DNA of 26,523 nucleotides from DATDCV01 sp036524155 (GCA_036524155.1 DATDCV010000065.1:1-26523); one strand, 5' to 3'. Shown: positions 14,025-22,690, counted from the stretch's first letter. Notes: a model not told the origin generated them from the letters alone. Translations and numbers: made by a program.

Positions 14025-16709
14025 ATGTCGGTTCCGCGCCGCTCGATTTTGATCTGGGTTCTGCTGTTTGCCGTGGAGCTGGGGTTGCCGGCGGCGACGG
14101 CGCCGGAAAACCGGGCATTTGAGGCCGCGGCCCAAAAGCTGACCGCCGGTTTCTATCAACAGGCGGAAGCCGATTTTGCCGAGTTTTGCCAGAAGTTTCC
14201 CAACTCGCCGCTGCTGCCGGAGGCGGTGTTGTACCAAGCGGAGGCGAGGATCAAACTGACCAATTCCACGGGCGCGCTCGAGCTGTTGACGGCGCACCAA
14301 AGCCAGGCGGGCAAACGAACGGATGAATACCTGTTCTGGCAGGCGGAGGCCCTCAGCCAAAAAGGCGACCTGCAAACAGCCGCGGAGCGGTTCGGCGCGC
14401 TGGCGCGCGATTTTCCCGATTCGCCGCGCCGCCTCGAGGCGACAGTCCGCGAGGCGACCGCCCGCGCGCGGCTCTCCGAGTGGCCCCGCGTGTTGGAAAT
14501 CTTGCGGCAGACCAACGGAGTCTTTCAGGCGGCGACCCGCGCCAACGTGACGAACGAAATGGTCGCCCGCGGCTATCTTTTGCTGAGCGAGGCTTACCTG
14601 CGAAACGGCGAACACAGCCTCGCGGAAGCGACCCTGCAGCCGCTGGTGGACCGGCCGCTGAACGCCCAGCTCAACTGGCAGCGGCAGTTCCTGCTCTGCC
14701 GGGTGCTGGCCGCCACCGCCCGCACCGAACCGGCGCTCCAGGCGACCACTAACCTGCTCGCCATTGCGGCCGCGGCGGGCCAGCCCGAGTTCCAGGCGGA
14801 TAGCTTCGCGCTCTACGCGGAGCTGCTCGAGCGTAGCCAACGGCTGCCCGAAGCCCTGGCCGCCTACCAGCGGAACCTGGGCTGTGGCGCGCCCCCGGAA
14901 CGCCAGCGCCAGTCAGTCGTCAAAATCACGGAAATCTCGCTCGCGCAGAACCGGATCCCGGACGCCACGCAGGCGCTCCAGAAGTTCATCGAACAATGCC
15001 CCGGCGCCCCTTGCGGGGACCTCGCGCTGCTGACACTCGGCGAGTTGCATTTGCGCCAGCACCAGGCCGCCCTCACCAACGTCGCGGTCGTGGTCGTTTC
15101 CACCAATGTTCCTGCCCTGACCAACCGGGTCCAGCAGGCCCTCGCCGATTTTCAGACCTTCACCAATAAATTCCCCCAAAGCCCGCTGGTCGGGAAAGTC
15201 CTCCTGGATATCGGCTGGTGCTTTTGGCTGGAGAACCGGATGGCCGAAAGCCAGTCGGTTTTGCAGTCCGCCGTGCTGCGGCTGCCGCTCTCGACTGACC
15301 TCGCCCTGGCCTGGTTCAAACTCGGTGACGCCCAGTTTTCTCAAACGAACTTCGCCGCTGCCGTTACCAGTTACAGCGCGGTCGTGGACAAATTCGCCGC
15401 GTTTCCGGAAGTGACCAACACGCTGTTTGAGCCCGCGCTCTATGAAATTGTGCGCGCCGGTTTAGCGGCGAATGACTGGCCCGTCGTGACCAATGCGCTC
15501 GACAAAATCCTCGCGTGGTTTCCCCACGGCTCCTATACGGACGGGGCGGCGCTGCTGGCGGGACAGGAAGTGGGGCAACGCGACCCGGCGGCCGCGCGCA
15601 AACTCTTCTCCGGGATTGGGACTCGCTCGCCCAACTCCCCGTTGCTGCCCTATGTGCAATTGGCCATCGCCCGCACCTACGAACTGGAAGACCATTGGAC
15701 CGAGGCCATCGATCAATACACCCGCTGGCTGGAGGTCTTCACCAACCATCCCGGCCAGGCGCGCGCCGAATATTCCCGCGCCCGCGCCTGCTCCCAGGCC
15801 AATCTCCAAACCAATGCCTTTAATTATTTCACGAATTTCCTGGCGCGCTTCCCCGAAACCGAGTTCGCCCCGCTGGCGCAATGGTGGTTGGCCGGCTATT
15901 ACTACCGGGTGCTGGGCGACCTCAAGGCCGCCGAACAGAATTACCAGGTCATCTACCAGAATACCAACTGGCCCGTTACCGAGCTGACCTTCCACGCCCG
16001 CATGATGGCCGGCCGGGTGGCCTTCGACCGCGCCGGGTGGAACGATGCCCGCGATTATTTCAGCAAGCTCGTCAACAACACCAATTGCCCGCCGGCCTTT
16101 CGCGCGCAGGAGTGGGCTGCCTTTCGTGCCCAGGCCTGGATCGCCTTTGGCGATACCCTGGTCAGCCAGGATTCCACCAACAAGGCCGCCGACTACAGCC
16201 AGGCGCTGACCGCTTACGACCAGGTCTTCTCCCTCTGCCCCAGCAACCAAATGGCGGCCCTGGCTTGGGGCCAGAAAGCCAGTTGCCTGCTCCAATGCGC
16301 CCGCAGTTCGGAGGATTACACCGCTGTCAGCAACGCGTTCCTGCAAGTGATCGAGTCCCCCCAGGCCGACGCCAAAGCTCGCAGCATCGCCACCGTCGGG
16401 ATTGGGGCCACCCTCGAAAAAATGGCGCTGCTTAGAGTCGGCGCCGAGCAAACCGCGCTGTTCAACCTGGCCCTCGGCAGCTACCTGGACGTGTTTTATG
16501 GGAAAATGCTCCGGCCCACGGAAAAACCGGATCTCTTCTGGACCCGCGAGGCCGGCATGAAGGCGGGCCGCCTCGCCGAGTCGATGAAAATGTACCGCCA
16601 GGCCGCCAACGTTTACCAGCGCCTGCAAGATCTCTTCCCGCCGCTGCGGCTCGAAGGACGCATTAACAACCTGAAAGCCCTCGAACAGGAATCTGCCGCC
16701 CGGCGCTGA
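14025..16709 (+). CDS. Secreted TPR-repeat protein
   Basis: The gene encodes 894 residues. A signal peptide is visible (RRSILIWVLLFAVELGLPAATA). The rest is built from helical TPR-like pairs; recurring signatures are A...F..F...FP.SPL...A.(L/Y)....A, for example QAEADFAEFCQKFPNSPLLP at the start, TLADFQTFTNKFPQSPL-like in the middle, and YFTNFLARFPETEFAPLAQW later. This arrangement matches periplasmic scaffold proteins of the BamD/YbgF/CpoB type, though it is much longer than those (about 250 residues). The likely role is protein-protein scaffolding at the envelope. No enzymatic motif is seen. It is followed by a separate promoter for the next gene, so it is probably its own transcript. Confidence 0.8.
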   Translation: MSVPRRSILIWVLLFAVELGLPAATAPENRAFEAAAQKLTAGFYQQAEADFAEFCQKFPNSPLLPEAVLYQAEARIKLTNSTGALELLTAHQSQAGKRTDEYLFWQAEALSQKGDLQTAAERFGALARDFPDSPRRLEATVREATARARLSEWPRVLEILRQTNGVFQAATRANVTNEMVARGYLLLSEAYLRNGEHSLAEATLQPLVDRPLNAQLNWQRQFLLCRVLAATARTEPALQATTNLLAIAAAAGQPEFQADSFALYAELLERSQRLPEALAAYQRNLGCGAPPERQRQSVVKITEISLAQNRIPDATQALQKFIEQCPGAPCGDLALLTLGELHLRQHQAALTNVAVVVVSTNVPALTNRVQQALADFQTFTNKFPQSPLVGKVLLDIGWCFWLENRMAESQSVLQSAVLRLPLSTDLALAWFKLGDAQFSQTNFAAAVTSYSAVVDKFAAFPEVTNTLFEPALYEIVRAGLAANDWPVVTNALDKILAWFPHGSYTDGAALLAGQEVGQRDPAAARKLFSGIGTRSPNSPLLPYVQLAIARTYELEDHWTEAIDQYTRWLEVFTNHPGQARAEYSRARACSQANLQTNAFNYFTNFLARFPETEFAPLAQWWLAGYYYRVLGDLKAAEQNYQVIYQNTNWPVTELTFHARMMAGRVAFDRAGWNDARDYFSKLVNNTNCPPAFRAQEWAAFRAQAWIAFGDTLVSQDSTNKAADYSQALTAYDQVFSLCPSNQMAALAWGQKASCLLQCARSSEDYTAVSNAFLQVIESPQADAKARSIATVGIGATLEKMALLRVGAEQTALFNLALGSYLDVFYGKMLRPTEKPDLFWTREAGMKAGRLAESMKMYRQAANVYQRLQDLFPPLRLEGRINNLKALEQESAARR

Positions 16710-16732
16710 CCCGCGCCACGCGGTTCACCAAT

Positions 16733-16761
16733 TTGACACGACTCAGGTCGCGGCTTAGCTT
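16733..16761 (+). promoter_or_regulatory. Promoter of the erpA/iscA-like gene
   Basis: TTGACA (16733-16738), a 17-bp spacer and TAGCTT (16756-16761). The -35 is perfect, the -10 partial. The predicted start near 16768 lies only about 9 nt before the ATG at 16777, implying a very short leader, and excludes the GTG at 16765 as start. Confidence 0.55.
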
Positions 16762-16776
16762 CCCGTGTTGTTAAGT

Positions 16777-17124
16777 ATGGATGTCTGTGATGACAGTGCG
16801 CCCGTGTTGCACATTACTGAAACCGCGGCCGAGGAAGTCAGGTCGCTGCTCCGGAAGCCTGAGAACGCGGGGAAGAACTTGCGTGTTTATGTCGAGCAAG
16901 GCGGCTGCTCCGGAATGCAGTATTCCATGACCTTCGACGAGGAACGCGGTGGCGATATCAGGCTCGAAACCCGCGGCGTTCCGGTCGTTCTTGATTCCTT
17001 CAGTCTCCAATACCTTCGTGGCGCGAGCGTCGATTTCAGCGACGACCTGACCCGCGGCGGCTTCAAGATCTCCAACCCCAACGCGCACGAAAGCTGCGGT
17101 TGTGGTAAGTCATTTGCGGCCTAG
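16777..17124 (+). CDS. erpA: Iron-sulfur cluster carrier, ErpA/IscA (HesB) family
   Basis: The gene encodes 115 residues from the ATG at 16777; the GTG at 16765 would lie upstream of the predicted transcription start. A-type carriers hand Fe-S clusters to apoproteins. The three conserved cysteines are present: one in GGCSGMQY and two in SCGCGKSF at the C-terminus. The family motifs ITETAAEEV and DDLTRGGFKISNPNA are also present. Whether it is ErpA, IscA or SufA cannot be decided from sequence alone; no isc or suf genes lie nearby. A strong terminator follows 27 nt after the stop, so it is a single-gene unit. Confidence 0.9.
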   Translation: MDVCDDSAPVLHITETAAEEVRSLLRKPENAGKNLRVYVEQGGCSGMQYSMTFDEERGGDIRLETRGVPVVLDSFSLQYLRGASVDFSDDLTRGGFKISNPNAHESCGCGKSFAA

Positions 17125-17151
17125 GCATGCAGTAACGCCGGGCTGAAAAGC

Positions 17152-17186
17152 GCCGTTCCGTGCGATGCGGAACGGCTTTTTGTTTT
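17152..17186 (+). terminator. Intrinsic terminator after erpA
   Basis: Stem GCCGTTCCG (17152-17160) and CGGAACGGC (17168-17176) with a 7-nt loop, followed by TTTTTGTTTT. The 9-bp GC-rich stem plus U tract is a textbook rho-independent terminator. Confidence 0.88.
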
Positions 17187-17188
17187 AT

Positions 17189-17233
17189 GCGCGCCCCAGG
17201 CGCGCAAAGAAGAAAGGGAGGCTCACGCCTCCC
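17189..17233. repeat. Two further hairpins behind the terminator
   Basis: GCGCGCC/GGCGCGC (17189-17195/17199-17205) and GGGAGGC/GCCTCCC (near 17217-17232, loop TCAC). On the minus strand the second is followed by a T-rich stretch (TTTCTTCTTT), so it may also stop transcription coming from the other side. Confidence 0.5.
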
Positions 17234-17325
17234 TCGATTTTACAGTCTCGTGGCACTTTTTCTTCCTGGAATCCGCATTGGACCGGCAGAAGACAGCAAA
17301 CGCACCAAAAATGTCTGAATACCAT

Positions 17326-18081
17326 ATGAAAACCTGCAAACGTCACATATACCGGCAGTCGCAATTGAACCGTGTCCTTCCTTTCACAACGGCCCACTGC
17401 CTCTCGGCAGTTACCCTGCTCTTGTGCCTGATCCCTTCGGCCTGGGCACAACCGTCTCCTAATGTAAGTCCATTTGCCATTGGACTCAAATATCCTCGCG
17501 GGTTGAAATTTGGCCCCGACGGTTATCTCTATGTCGCCGAGGCCGGCTCCGGAGGTCCTCTGTCGACGACGTCACTTTGTCCCCAGGTTGAACCTCCAGT
17601 CGGCCCGTACAAGGGTGGTTTTACTTCTCGCATTTCCAAAATCAGCCCAGACGGCCTCACTGTCACAACCGTTGCCGATAATCTGCCGTCCGCGATCAAC
17701 GCGAATCACAGCGTCCTCGGCATTGCGGACGTGGCTTTCGTTGACGATACCCTCTACGCTCTTTCTTCGGGAGGAGGCTGCTCCCACGGACTTGCCGGAA
17801 CGAGCGCAGAAGTCCTCCGGGTCAATGCGGACGGCACGACCACCTCGGTCGCTAACCTGTCCAACTTCCAACAAACTCACCCAACGGTGTCTCCCCACTC
17901 GGGACCCGGCTACGAACCGGATGGAAGCTGGTACAGCATGATCGCCGTCCACGGCGCTCTGTTTGCCGTGGAAGCCAATCATGACGAACTGGACAGCGCA
18001 CGGAGGCTGGGAGAGCGCGTGGCCCGGCTCGCCGCAAAGCTGAAAAGCGCAGGAACCCAGAACCAGCTCAATTCACGTTGA
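17326..18081 (+). pseudogene. ScyD/ScyE-like secreted protein, C-terminally truncated with foreign tail
   Basis: Starting from the ATG at 17326 (other in-frame starts at 17311 and TTG 17278) the protein has a signal peptide (LLLCLIPSAWAQ). It then matches the ScyD/ScyE family: FAIGLKYPRGLKFGPDGYLY, VAEAGSGG, FTSRISKISPDG, LGIADVAFVDDTLYAL, GYEPDGSWYSMI and FAVEANHDELD. ScyD/ScyE proteins are beta-propeller-like and usually about 350-400 residues; here the match ends near residue 225. The last ~27 residues (ARRLGERVARLAAKLKSAG and on) are helical and unlike the family. They resemble the C-terminal helix of WrbA/flavodoxin-type oxidoreductases, which suggests that a deletion joined two genes. 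It may still be translated but the propeller would be incomplete. Confidence 0.65.
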
Positions 18082-18118
18082 TGGGCCCGTTGCTTCGGCG
18101 TAGGCTCCTCTCTCGTCC

Positions 18119-19300
18119 ATGCATGCCACGCCAATCTCGTTCGGGTTATTGCCCCGCCTTCTGATCCTGGCGATGGCTTGCGGCTTGACCGCTTCGATCG
18201 CGAGGGCGCAGAGCTTCCGCGAGAGTCAAACCGGTTGGGACCAGGCGGCAGCCGCCCGATACCTGGATGACCGGATGGACCTGTGGTTTGAGAAGGCGCG
18301 ACAATTACCGACCGGCGAGGGCCGGGTGACCTGCATTTCGTGCCACGCGGTGGTTCCCTACTTGCTGGCTCGTCCAACCCTGCGGAAAGCCATGCGGATA
18401 ACAGAGCCTGCGTCGCAGGAGGCCCGGCTCCTCGACAACATCATGCGCCGGGTCGAGACCTGCTCGAATCGCGCTTCCATGTCCGACGCCAAACACGGAG
18501 GGGAACATGGGACTGAGGAGGTTTTGAACGCGCTGATCCTGGCCCGACATGACGCCGACGAGCGGAAACCGCAAGCCAGTGAGATCACCCGCAAGGCATT
18601 TCGACAGCTCTGGGAAACCCAACGCTCCGACGGGGCCTGGGACTGGATGGATTTCGCCCAGGAGCCGGATGAATCGGCCGCGGGCCGGTTTTACGGCGCC
18701 GCCCTGGCGGGCGTGGCGGTGGGCACCGTTCCGGCGCTCTGGGGTGGAAGCGGGGGCTATCCCACTGCCAGCGAGGGCAGGCTCCGAGGTTATCTCCGCG
18801 AAAACTATTCCCGGCAAAATCTCTATAATCGGGTCTGGATGTTTTTGGCTTCGGCCCGCTGGCCGGGCTTGCTGACTCAGCCGGAGTGCGACGAGCTGAT
18901 TGCCGAGCTGAAACTGAAACAACATCGGGACGGCGGTTGGTCGCTCTGGGGGCTGGGGCCGTGGAGGTGGTCCAGGACGAATCCGCCCTTCGCGCCGCCT
19001 GGAAAACCTGACGTGGCTCTGCTGGAGAAATCAGATGGCTATGCCACCGGGCTGATTGTTTATACTTTGCGCGAGACTGGATTTCCCGCCAACGATCCGG
19101 TCCTGACGCGCGCGATTGCCTGGCTAAAAGCGAATCAGAAAGAAGTCCGGGTCGAAGGGCGCTCCTGGAAATGCTGGCGAGCGTATTCGCTGAACCACGA
19201 CCGCGAAAAAGGCGGATCCACGGGCGGAGAGTGGAGACAAATGCTCATGTCGGACATGGCAACGGCGCTTGCGGTGCTGGCGCTTTGCGCCACGGATTGA
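18119..19300 (+). CDS. Secreted cyclase-fold (prenyltransferase/squalene oxidase repeat) protein with heme-c motif
   Basis: The gene encodes 393 residues with a signal peptide (LLILAMACGLTASIARAQ). Near the N-terminus is CISCH (C72, C75, H76), the covalent heme-c attachment motif, consistent with export. The following region has alpha/alpha-barrel repeats of the prenyltransferase/squalene-oxidase type: RQLWETQRSDGAWDWMDF, ELKLKQHRDGGWSLWGLG, YATGLIVYTLRETGF, AIAWLKANQKEV and MATALAVLALC. The classical DXDD motif of hopene cyclases is not seen, so cyclase activity is unlikely; a structural or redox role is an alternative. The next methionine at 18173 could also start the signal peptide. It is convergent with the elongation factor P gene. 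Confidence 0.75.
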   Translation: MHATPISFGLLPRLLILAMACGLTASIARAQSFRESQTGWDQAAAARYLDDRMDLWFEKARQLPTGEGRVTCISCHAVVPYLLARPTLRKAMRITEPASQEARLLDNIMRRVETCSNRASMSDAKHGGEHGTEEVLNALILARHDADERKPQASEITRKAFRQLWETQRSDGAWDWMDFAQEPDESAAGRFYGAALAGVAVGTVPALWGGSGGYPTASEGRLRGYLRENYSRQNLYNRVWMFLASARWPGLLTQPECDELIAELKLKQHRDGGWSLWGLGPWRWSRTNPPFAPPGKPDVALLEKSDGYATGLIVYTLRETGFPANDPVLTRAIAWLKANQKEVRVEGRSWKCWRAYSLNHDREKGGSTGGEWRQMLMSDMATALAVLALCATD

Positions 19301-19337
19301 GCCTGATCGAAAATGATGTTTGCGTCCGGGCGTGAAC

Positions 19338-19365
19338 CCCGGCATTTCGCTGGAAGCATGCCGGG
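19338..19365. terminator. Possible bidirectional terminator hairpin
   Basis: CCCGGCAT (19338-19345) and ATGCCGGG (19358-19365) form an 8-bp stem with a 12-nt loop in the short gap between two convergent genes. There is no clear T tract on either side, so termination is uncertain. Confidence 0.35.
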
Positions 19366-19376
19366 CAGAGGCGCTC

Positions 19377-19949
19377 TTATTGCCCTGACGTATCCTTGCC
19401 CAGGTATTTTTTTTCAGCAGTGTCTACGCGGATGATGTCGCCGTTGGCGATGAACAACGGAACCATGATCTGGAGGCCAGTTTCGAGCTCCGCCTCCTTC
19501 CACGAAGTGTTCAAGCCGGTGCGGGAGGGCGGAGCGGTGTCCACGACCTTGAGCGATATTTGCGGAGGCAATACGATGCCCATCAGCCTGCCATCCAGCC
19601 GCAACGCCTTGTATTCCTCGTTCTCTTTGAGAAACCAGCGGCGCTCACCGAGTTGTTCGTTGCTGAACTCAAACTCGTCGAACGTCTCGATATCCGTGAA
19701 AATCCGCGTGTCGCCCTGAGCATAGCTGTAAGTGGCGCGGCGGGTTTCCAGCGGGGCCACGGGCACGCGCTCGTTTTCGGCGAAAACCCGGTCGATGACG
19801 CGGCCCGTTGTGAGGTGGCGCAGGCGGGTGTGGAGTTTGTGCCTGGTCTGGGCGGTGCCGCTCGTGTGCATATCCTCAATGACATGAGGGGAGCCATCGA
19901 TTATCACAACCATCTGGCGTTTGAACTCGGATGGCAGAATCGTTTGCAT
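19377..19949 (-). CDS. efp: Elongation factor P-like protein with Gln at position 34
   Basis: The gene encodes 190 residues starting MQTILPSEFK. EF-P binds stalled ribosomes at polyproline stretches. The three-domain layout and length are normal, and the C-terminal domain is well conserved (TGLQIMVPLFIANGDIIRVD). Domain I departs from the consensus: between IDGSPHVIED and RLRHLTTG the segment reads MHTSGTAQTRHKLHT, with no PGKG loop. Ungapped alignment to E. coli EF-P puts Gln34 at the residue that is lysine or arginine and modified in studied EF-Ps. The frame is open further upstream to 20294, but the first residues of the family are at 19949. It could be a paralog of YeiP type. Confidence 0.85.
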   Translation of the reverse strand: MQTILPSEFKRQMVVIIDGSPHVIEDMHTSGTAQTRHKLHTRLRHLTTGRVIDRVFAENERVPVAPLETRRATYSYAQGDTRIFTDIETFDEFEFSNEQLGERRWFLKENEEYKALRLDGRLMGIVLPPQISLKVVDTAPPSRTGLNTSWKEAELETGLQIMVPLFIANGDIIRVDTAEKKYLGKDTSGQ

Positions 19950-20373
19950 GCCTGCTACTGTAAACGACGGCCGAGGGACAACCAAGACTCTTAGCGCCGA
20001 CGCGGATGCCGCATGAAGCGACGCACGCTCAAGCATCTTCACCCTAAGCCGGAACCGGACGCGTCCATGCGCCTGAGCCGCTACCGCGACGATTACCGCG
20101 AGCCGATGCTCGCGCTTCATCGCAGCGCCCTCGTGGGAATCCCCTTGGGAATGAGTCAACAGGAGGACGAGGCTGACCTCGTGGCCATCGAGCAGGTTTA
20201 TCTTCGCGGTGGGGAGACCGATGCAAGACCATGGAATGATGCGTCTTTCATTAGGAAGCCGGCAAGGGCACTGGCCGGTGAGAGCTGCGCGCACCTGGCC
20301 TTGCGCGACGACGTAGCCCCTGGCTGTGTGAGCCGACCGCTAGATTCAGGCCGCTGTCGCCAGCTCCACCGCT
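19950..20373. other. Stretch without a convincing gene
   Basis: Both strands have open frames here (for example + 20013-20417 and the upstream extension of the EF-P frame), but their translations are rich in Arg and show no family features. It should include the EF-P promoter; none was identified. No repeats or RNA genes are seen. Confidence 0.4.
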
Positions 20374-20844
20374 TTACTTTCGGTAAGCGAAGACCATTCC
20401 CTCGTTGTTCATGGTGAACGTGTCCCCTTCGACGGTGCCGATGGTCATGCCCGCCCCCTGCCACTTCATCGTAAGTTTCGTGCCTTCCCGTGTGTAGGCA
20501 GCCTTGACCTCAATCGCAGCGTCCCGGCCTGCCAAAGACATCTTGCTGCTGCAAGTGCCATCGGCATTGATGCTGAAGCTACCGGAGTTGATGGTCATCG
20601 TGTGCCCTTCGTGCTGCACAGTGCAGGGCACCTTGTTTCCGTCCACGGTTGCCAAAGTATAGGTGCCGACAGGGTTGATTTCGGTGGCCGCGGCAGTAAC
20701 GGTTTTGGAGTCCGCAGCGACCTTCGCCTCCTGCTTGCATCCGGCGCAGACCACGACCATGAACAGGGGCACCAAGCACAACGGAACAAACTGCCACCCT
20801 GTTCGCCCTTGTTCACCATTCAAGTCGCTTTGTTTTGGTTTCAT
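20374..20844 (-). CDS. Putative lipoprotein, lipocalin-like
   Basis: The gene encodes 156 residues. A type II signal peptide is present: hydrophobic FVPLCLVPLFMVVV followed by lipobox CAGC, with Cys36 as the lipidated residue and KQE after it. The mature part is rich in beta-forming segments (VGTYTLATVDGNKVPCTV, FSINADGTCSSKMSL, AYTREGTKLTMKWQG) and resembles small lipocalin-like domains of exported Verrucomicrobiota and Planctomycetota proteins. A precise function cannot be given. It is a single gene, with no operon partner in the same direction nearby. Confidence 0.75.
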   Translation of the reverse strand: MKPKQSDLNGEQGRTGWQFVPLCLVPLFMVVVCAGCKQEAKVAADSKTVTAAATEINPVGTYTLATVDGNKVPCTVQHEGHTMTINSGSFSINADGTCSSKMSLAGRDAAIEVKAAYTREGTKLTMKWQGAGMTIGTVEGDTFTMNNEGMVFAYRK

Positions 20845-21160
20845 GGCCGCATTTTAAGGTGAGGCGGCAAAATTGCGTAATTGATAATGCCGGGCGCAGC
20901 ATCGAGGGAATCAATAGTCCAGAACCTTCATCCAGCGCGATTTGGAGCCGCTTTCGCACGGCGACAGTATGAGCGAGGATGTTGCGGAAATCGAGAATTG
21001 GGGCACGACCAAAAGCCGCACGGGCAGGTGGTGATGGTTGACTTCAAGAAGGCGGAAACGCCGGGCGGGCCGACGATGGAGAGAACGAGTGAATCCATTC
21101 GAGCCGAAAAGGCTCACGCACTCAGTGGAAGACGATTTCCCCCGGACACCATGCCGCGCC
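20845..21160. other. Stretch without a convincing gene
   Basis: A + strand frame (20881-21174) gives a low-complexity translation with a fragment like GQVVMVDFKKAETPGGPTME that might be a gene remnant, but nothing in it matches a family I can name. No repeat or hairpin of note is seen. Confidence 0.35.
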
Positions 21161-21976
21161 TCAGCCAAGCCTAACCGACCGCATCGACATCGACCCTAGC
21201 GTCACCTTGTCGGCAAAGAAGCTCACGCCGTCTGCCTTGTCCTGTGCTCCCAGTACGTAAAGCAGGGGCAGGTAGTGCTCAAGGGTGGGCACTGATAGCC
21301 GGGCGGAGCGTCCGAGCTTGCTGCTTTCGATGATGGATTTGTGGTCGCCGGACAGAATCAGGTCTTTGACTTTCGCGTCGAACTCCAGCGCCCAATCGTA
21401 GGCCGTATCCTCCCAGGCCATCTCGCGCAAATTGTGGACGATGTTGCCGCTACCGATGACCAGCACGCCCTTCTTGCGCAACCCCTTCAATTCCTCGCCC
21501 AGTTGATAGTGGTCGGCTGGCGATTTCCTTTCGTCCAGGCTCAGTTGAACCACTGGCACATCGGCCCTCGGATACATCCGGCAGAGCACTGCCCATGCGC
21601 CGTGGTCCAGTCCCCATTCCGAATCCAGTTTGACGCCCGACTCATGCAGCATCTCCTGGGTCATGCGGGCCAACTCCGGCGAACCAGGTGCCGGATAACG
21701 CTTCTCGAACAGAGCCGGTGGAAACCCGTAGAAGTCGTGAATGGTTTGGGGCTGTTCCATCGCCGTGACGCGAGTTCCGGCGGTCTGCCAGTGCGCGGAG
21801 ACGCAGAGGATTGCCTTCGGCTTCGGCAACGCGCGAGCCATATCGGCCCACGCTCGGCTGAACTCCGAGTCCTCGATGGCGTTCATTGGACTGCCGTGCC
21901 CGATGAATAGGACTGGCATCGTCGTGCCGGTTTCTGGAGCCTCAGCCAGTTTGCGAATTGTGGAGTCGGTTGGCAT
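21161..21976 (-). CDS. ygiD: 4,5-DOPA-extradiol-dioxygenase-like protein (YgiD/LigB family)
   Basis: The gene encodes 271 residues. This family opens catechol rings; E. coli YgiD acts on L-DOPA. The metal ligands are in place: H27 (IGHGSPM), H62 (SAHW), H181 (GSGNIVHNL) and H234 (TLEHYLPLLY), and the catalytic His125 in GLDHGAW. The C-terminus SMSMRSVRLG is the family ending. About 20 extra residues precede the usual start, and a start at M20 (MPVLFIGHG) is possible. The gene starts 9 nt after the pirin stop, so both are probably cotranscribed. Confidence 0.9.
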   Translation of the reverse strand: MPTDSTIRKLAEAPETGTTMPVLFIGHGSPMNAIEDSEFSRAWADMARALPKPKAILCVSAHWQTAGTRVTAMEQPQTIHDFYGFPPALFEKRYPAPGSPELARMTQEMLHESGVKLDSEWGLDHGAWAVLCRMYPRADVPVVQLSLDERKSPADHYQLGEELKGLRKKGVLVIGSGNIVHNLREMAWEDTAYDWALEFDAKVKDLILSGDHKSIIESSKLGRSARLSVPTLEHYLPLLYVLGAQDKADGVSFFADKVTLGSMSMRSVRLG

Positions 21977-21985
21977 TGCGCTGGG

Positions 21986-22690
21986 TTATTTCAGGTCAAA
22001 CAGGATGGCCTGTGTCGGCTCGGAAGCCGTGACGGTCAGCCTGCCGGGTTCTTCGGTGCTGGCTCCGTCTCCGGTTGTCAGTTCAACGCCGTTCAAATTC
22101 ACTGCGCCCTCGGCCACGTGCAGCCATGCGCCCCGACCGGCTTTGAGGTCGTGCGTCACGGTCTGACCGGCCTGGAGCCGGACCAGGTATATGTCGGCGT
22201 CCTGGTGAATGGTGGCCGAGCCGTCCCGCCCGTCAGGCGAGATGACCAACACTTTGCCTGTCGTGGCGTGTTCCGGCTTCGGGTGCCACTCCGTGTAGCT
22301 CGGCTTCAGCCCATCCTGTCGCGGCTCTATCCAGATTTGCAGAAAGTGCAGCGGCTCGCTACGGGAAGGGTTGAACTCACTGTGGGTGATGCCCGTCCCG
22401 GCGCTCATCAGTTGTATCTGGCCGGGCTTCAGTTGCTTCCCGTTTCCCATGCTGTCCTTGTGCGCGAGCGTGCCTTCGAGCACGTAGCTAAAAATCTCCA
22501 TGTCCTCGTGCGGGTGCGTGCCGAAGCCCATCCCCGGTGACACCCGGTCATCGTTAATGACGCGCAGTGAGCGGAAGCCCATGTGCGCCGGGTCATAGTA
22601 GGAGGCAAAGGAGAAGGTGTGGTGCGTATCCAACCAGCCGTGGTCGGCATGGCCGCGCTCCTCGGCTCGCCGTATGATTAATCCAGTCAT
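21986..22690 (-). CDS. Pirin family protein (YhaK-like quercetinase)
   Basis: The gene encodes 234 residues from the ATG at 22690 (MTGLIIRRAEERGHADHGWL), matching the usual length of YhaK-type pirins. An alternative ATG at 22702 adds four residues. The bicupin metal site appears intact: FGTHPHEDMEIFSYVLEG with the H-x-H-E-type motif, and GTGITHSEFN. Pirins of this subgroup oxidise flavonols such as quercetin in vitro; a sensing or regulatory role is also known in the family. It lies upstream of the DOPA dioxygenase gene with a 9-nt gap, a plausible aromatic-compound operon. It is divergent from the broken methyltransferase gene. Confidence 0.9.
   Translation of the reverse strand: MTGLIIRRAEERGHADHGWLDTHHTFSFASYYDPAHMGFRSLRVINDDRVSPGMGFGTHPHEDMEIFSYVLEGTLAHKDSMGNGKQLKPGQIQLMSAGTGITHSEFNPSRSEPLHFLQIWIEPRQDGLKPSYTEWHPKPEHATTGKVLVISPDGRDGSATIHQDADIYLVRLQAGQTVTHDLKAGRGAWLHVAEGAVNLNGVELTTGDGASTEEPGRLTVTASEPTQAILFDLK

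Noticed and set aside
15462..16628. 388-codon minus-strand frame opposite the TPR gene
   Set aside because: Same reason: antisense of a signal-peptide-bearing TPR protein; composition typical of a shadow frame.
20013..20417. 134-codon plus-strand frame between EF-P and the lipoprotein
   Set aside because: No family features, overlaps the end of the lipoprotein gene, and the residue composition looks random.
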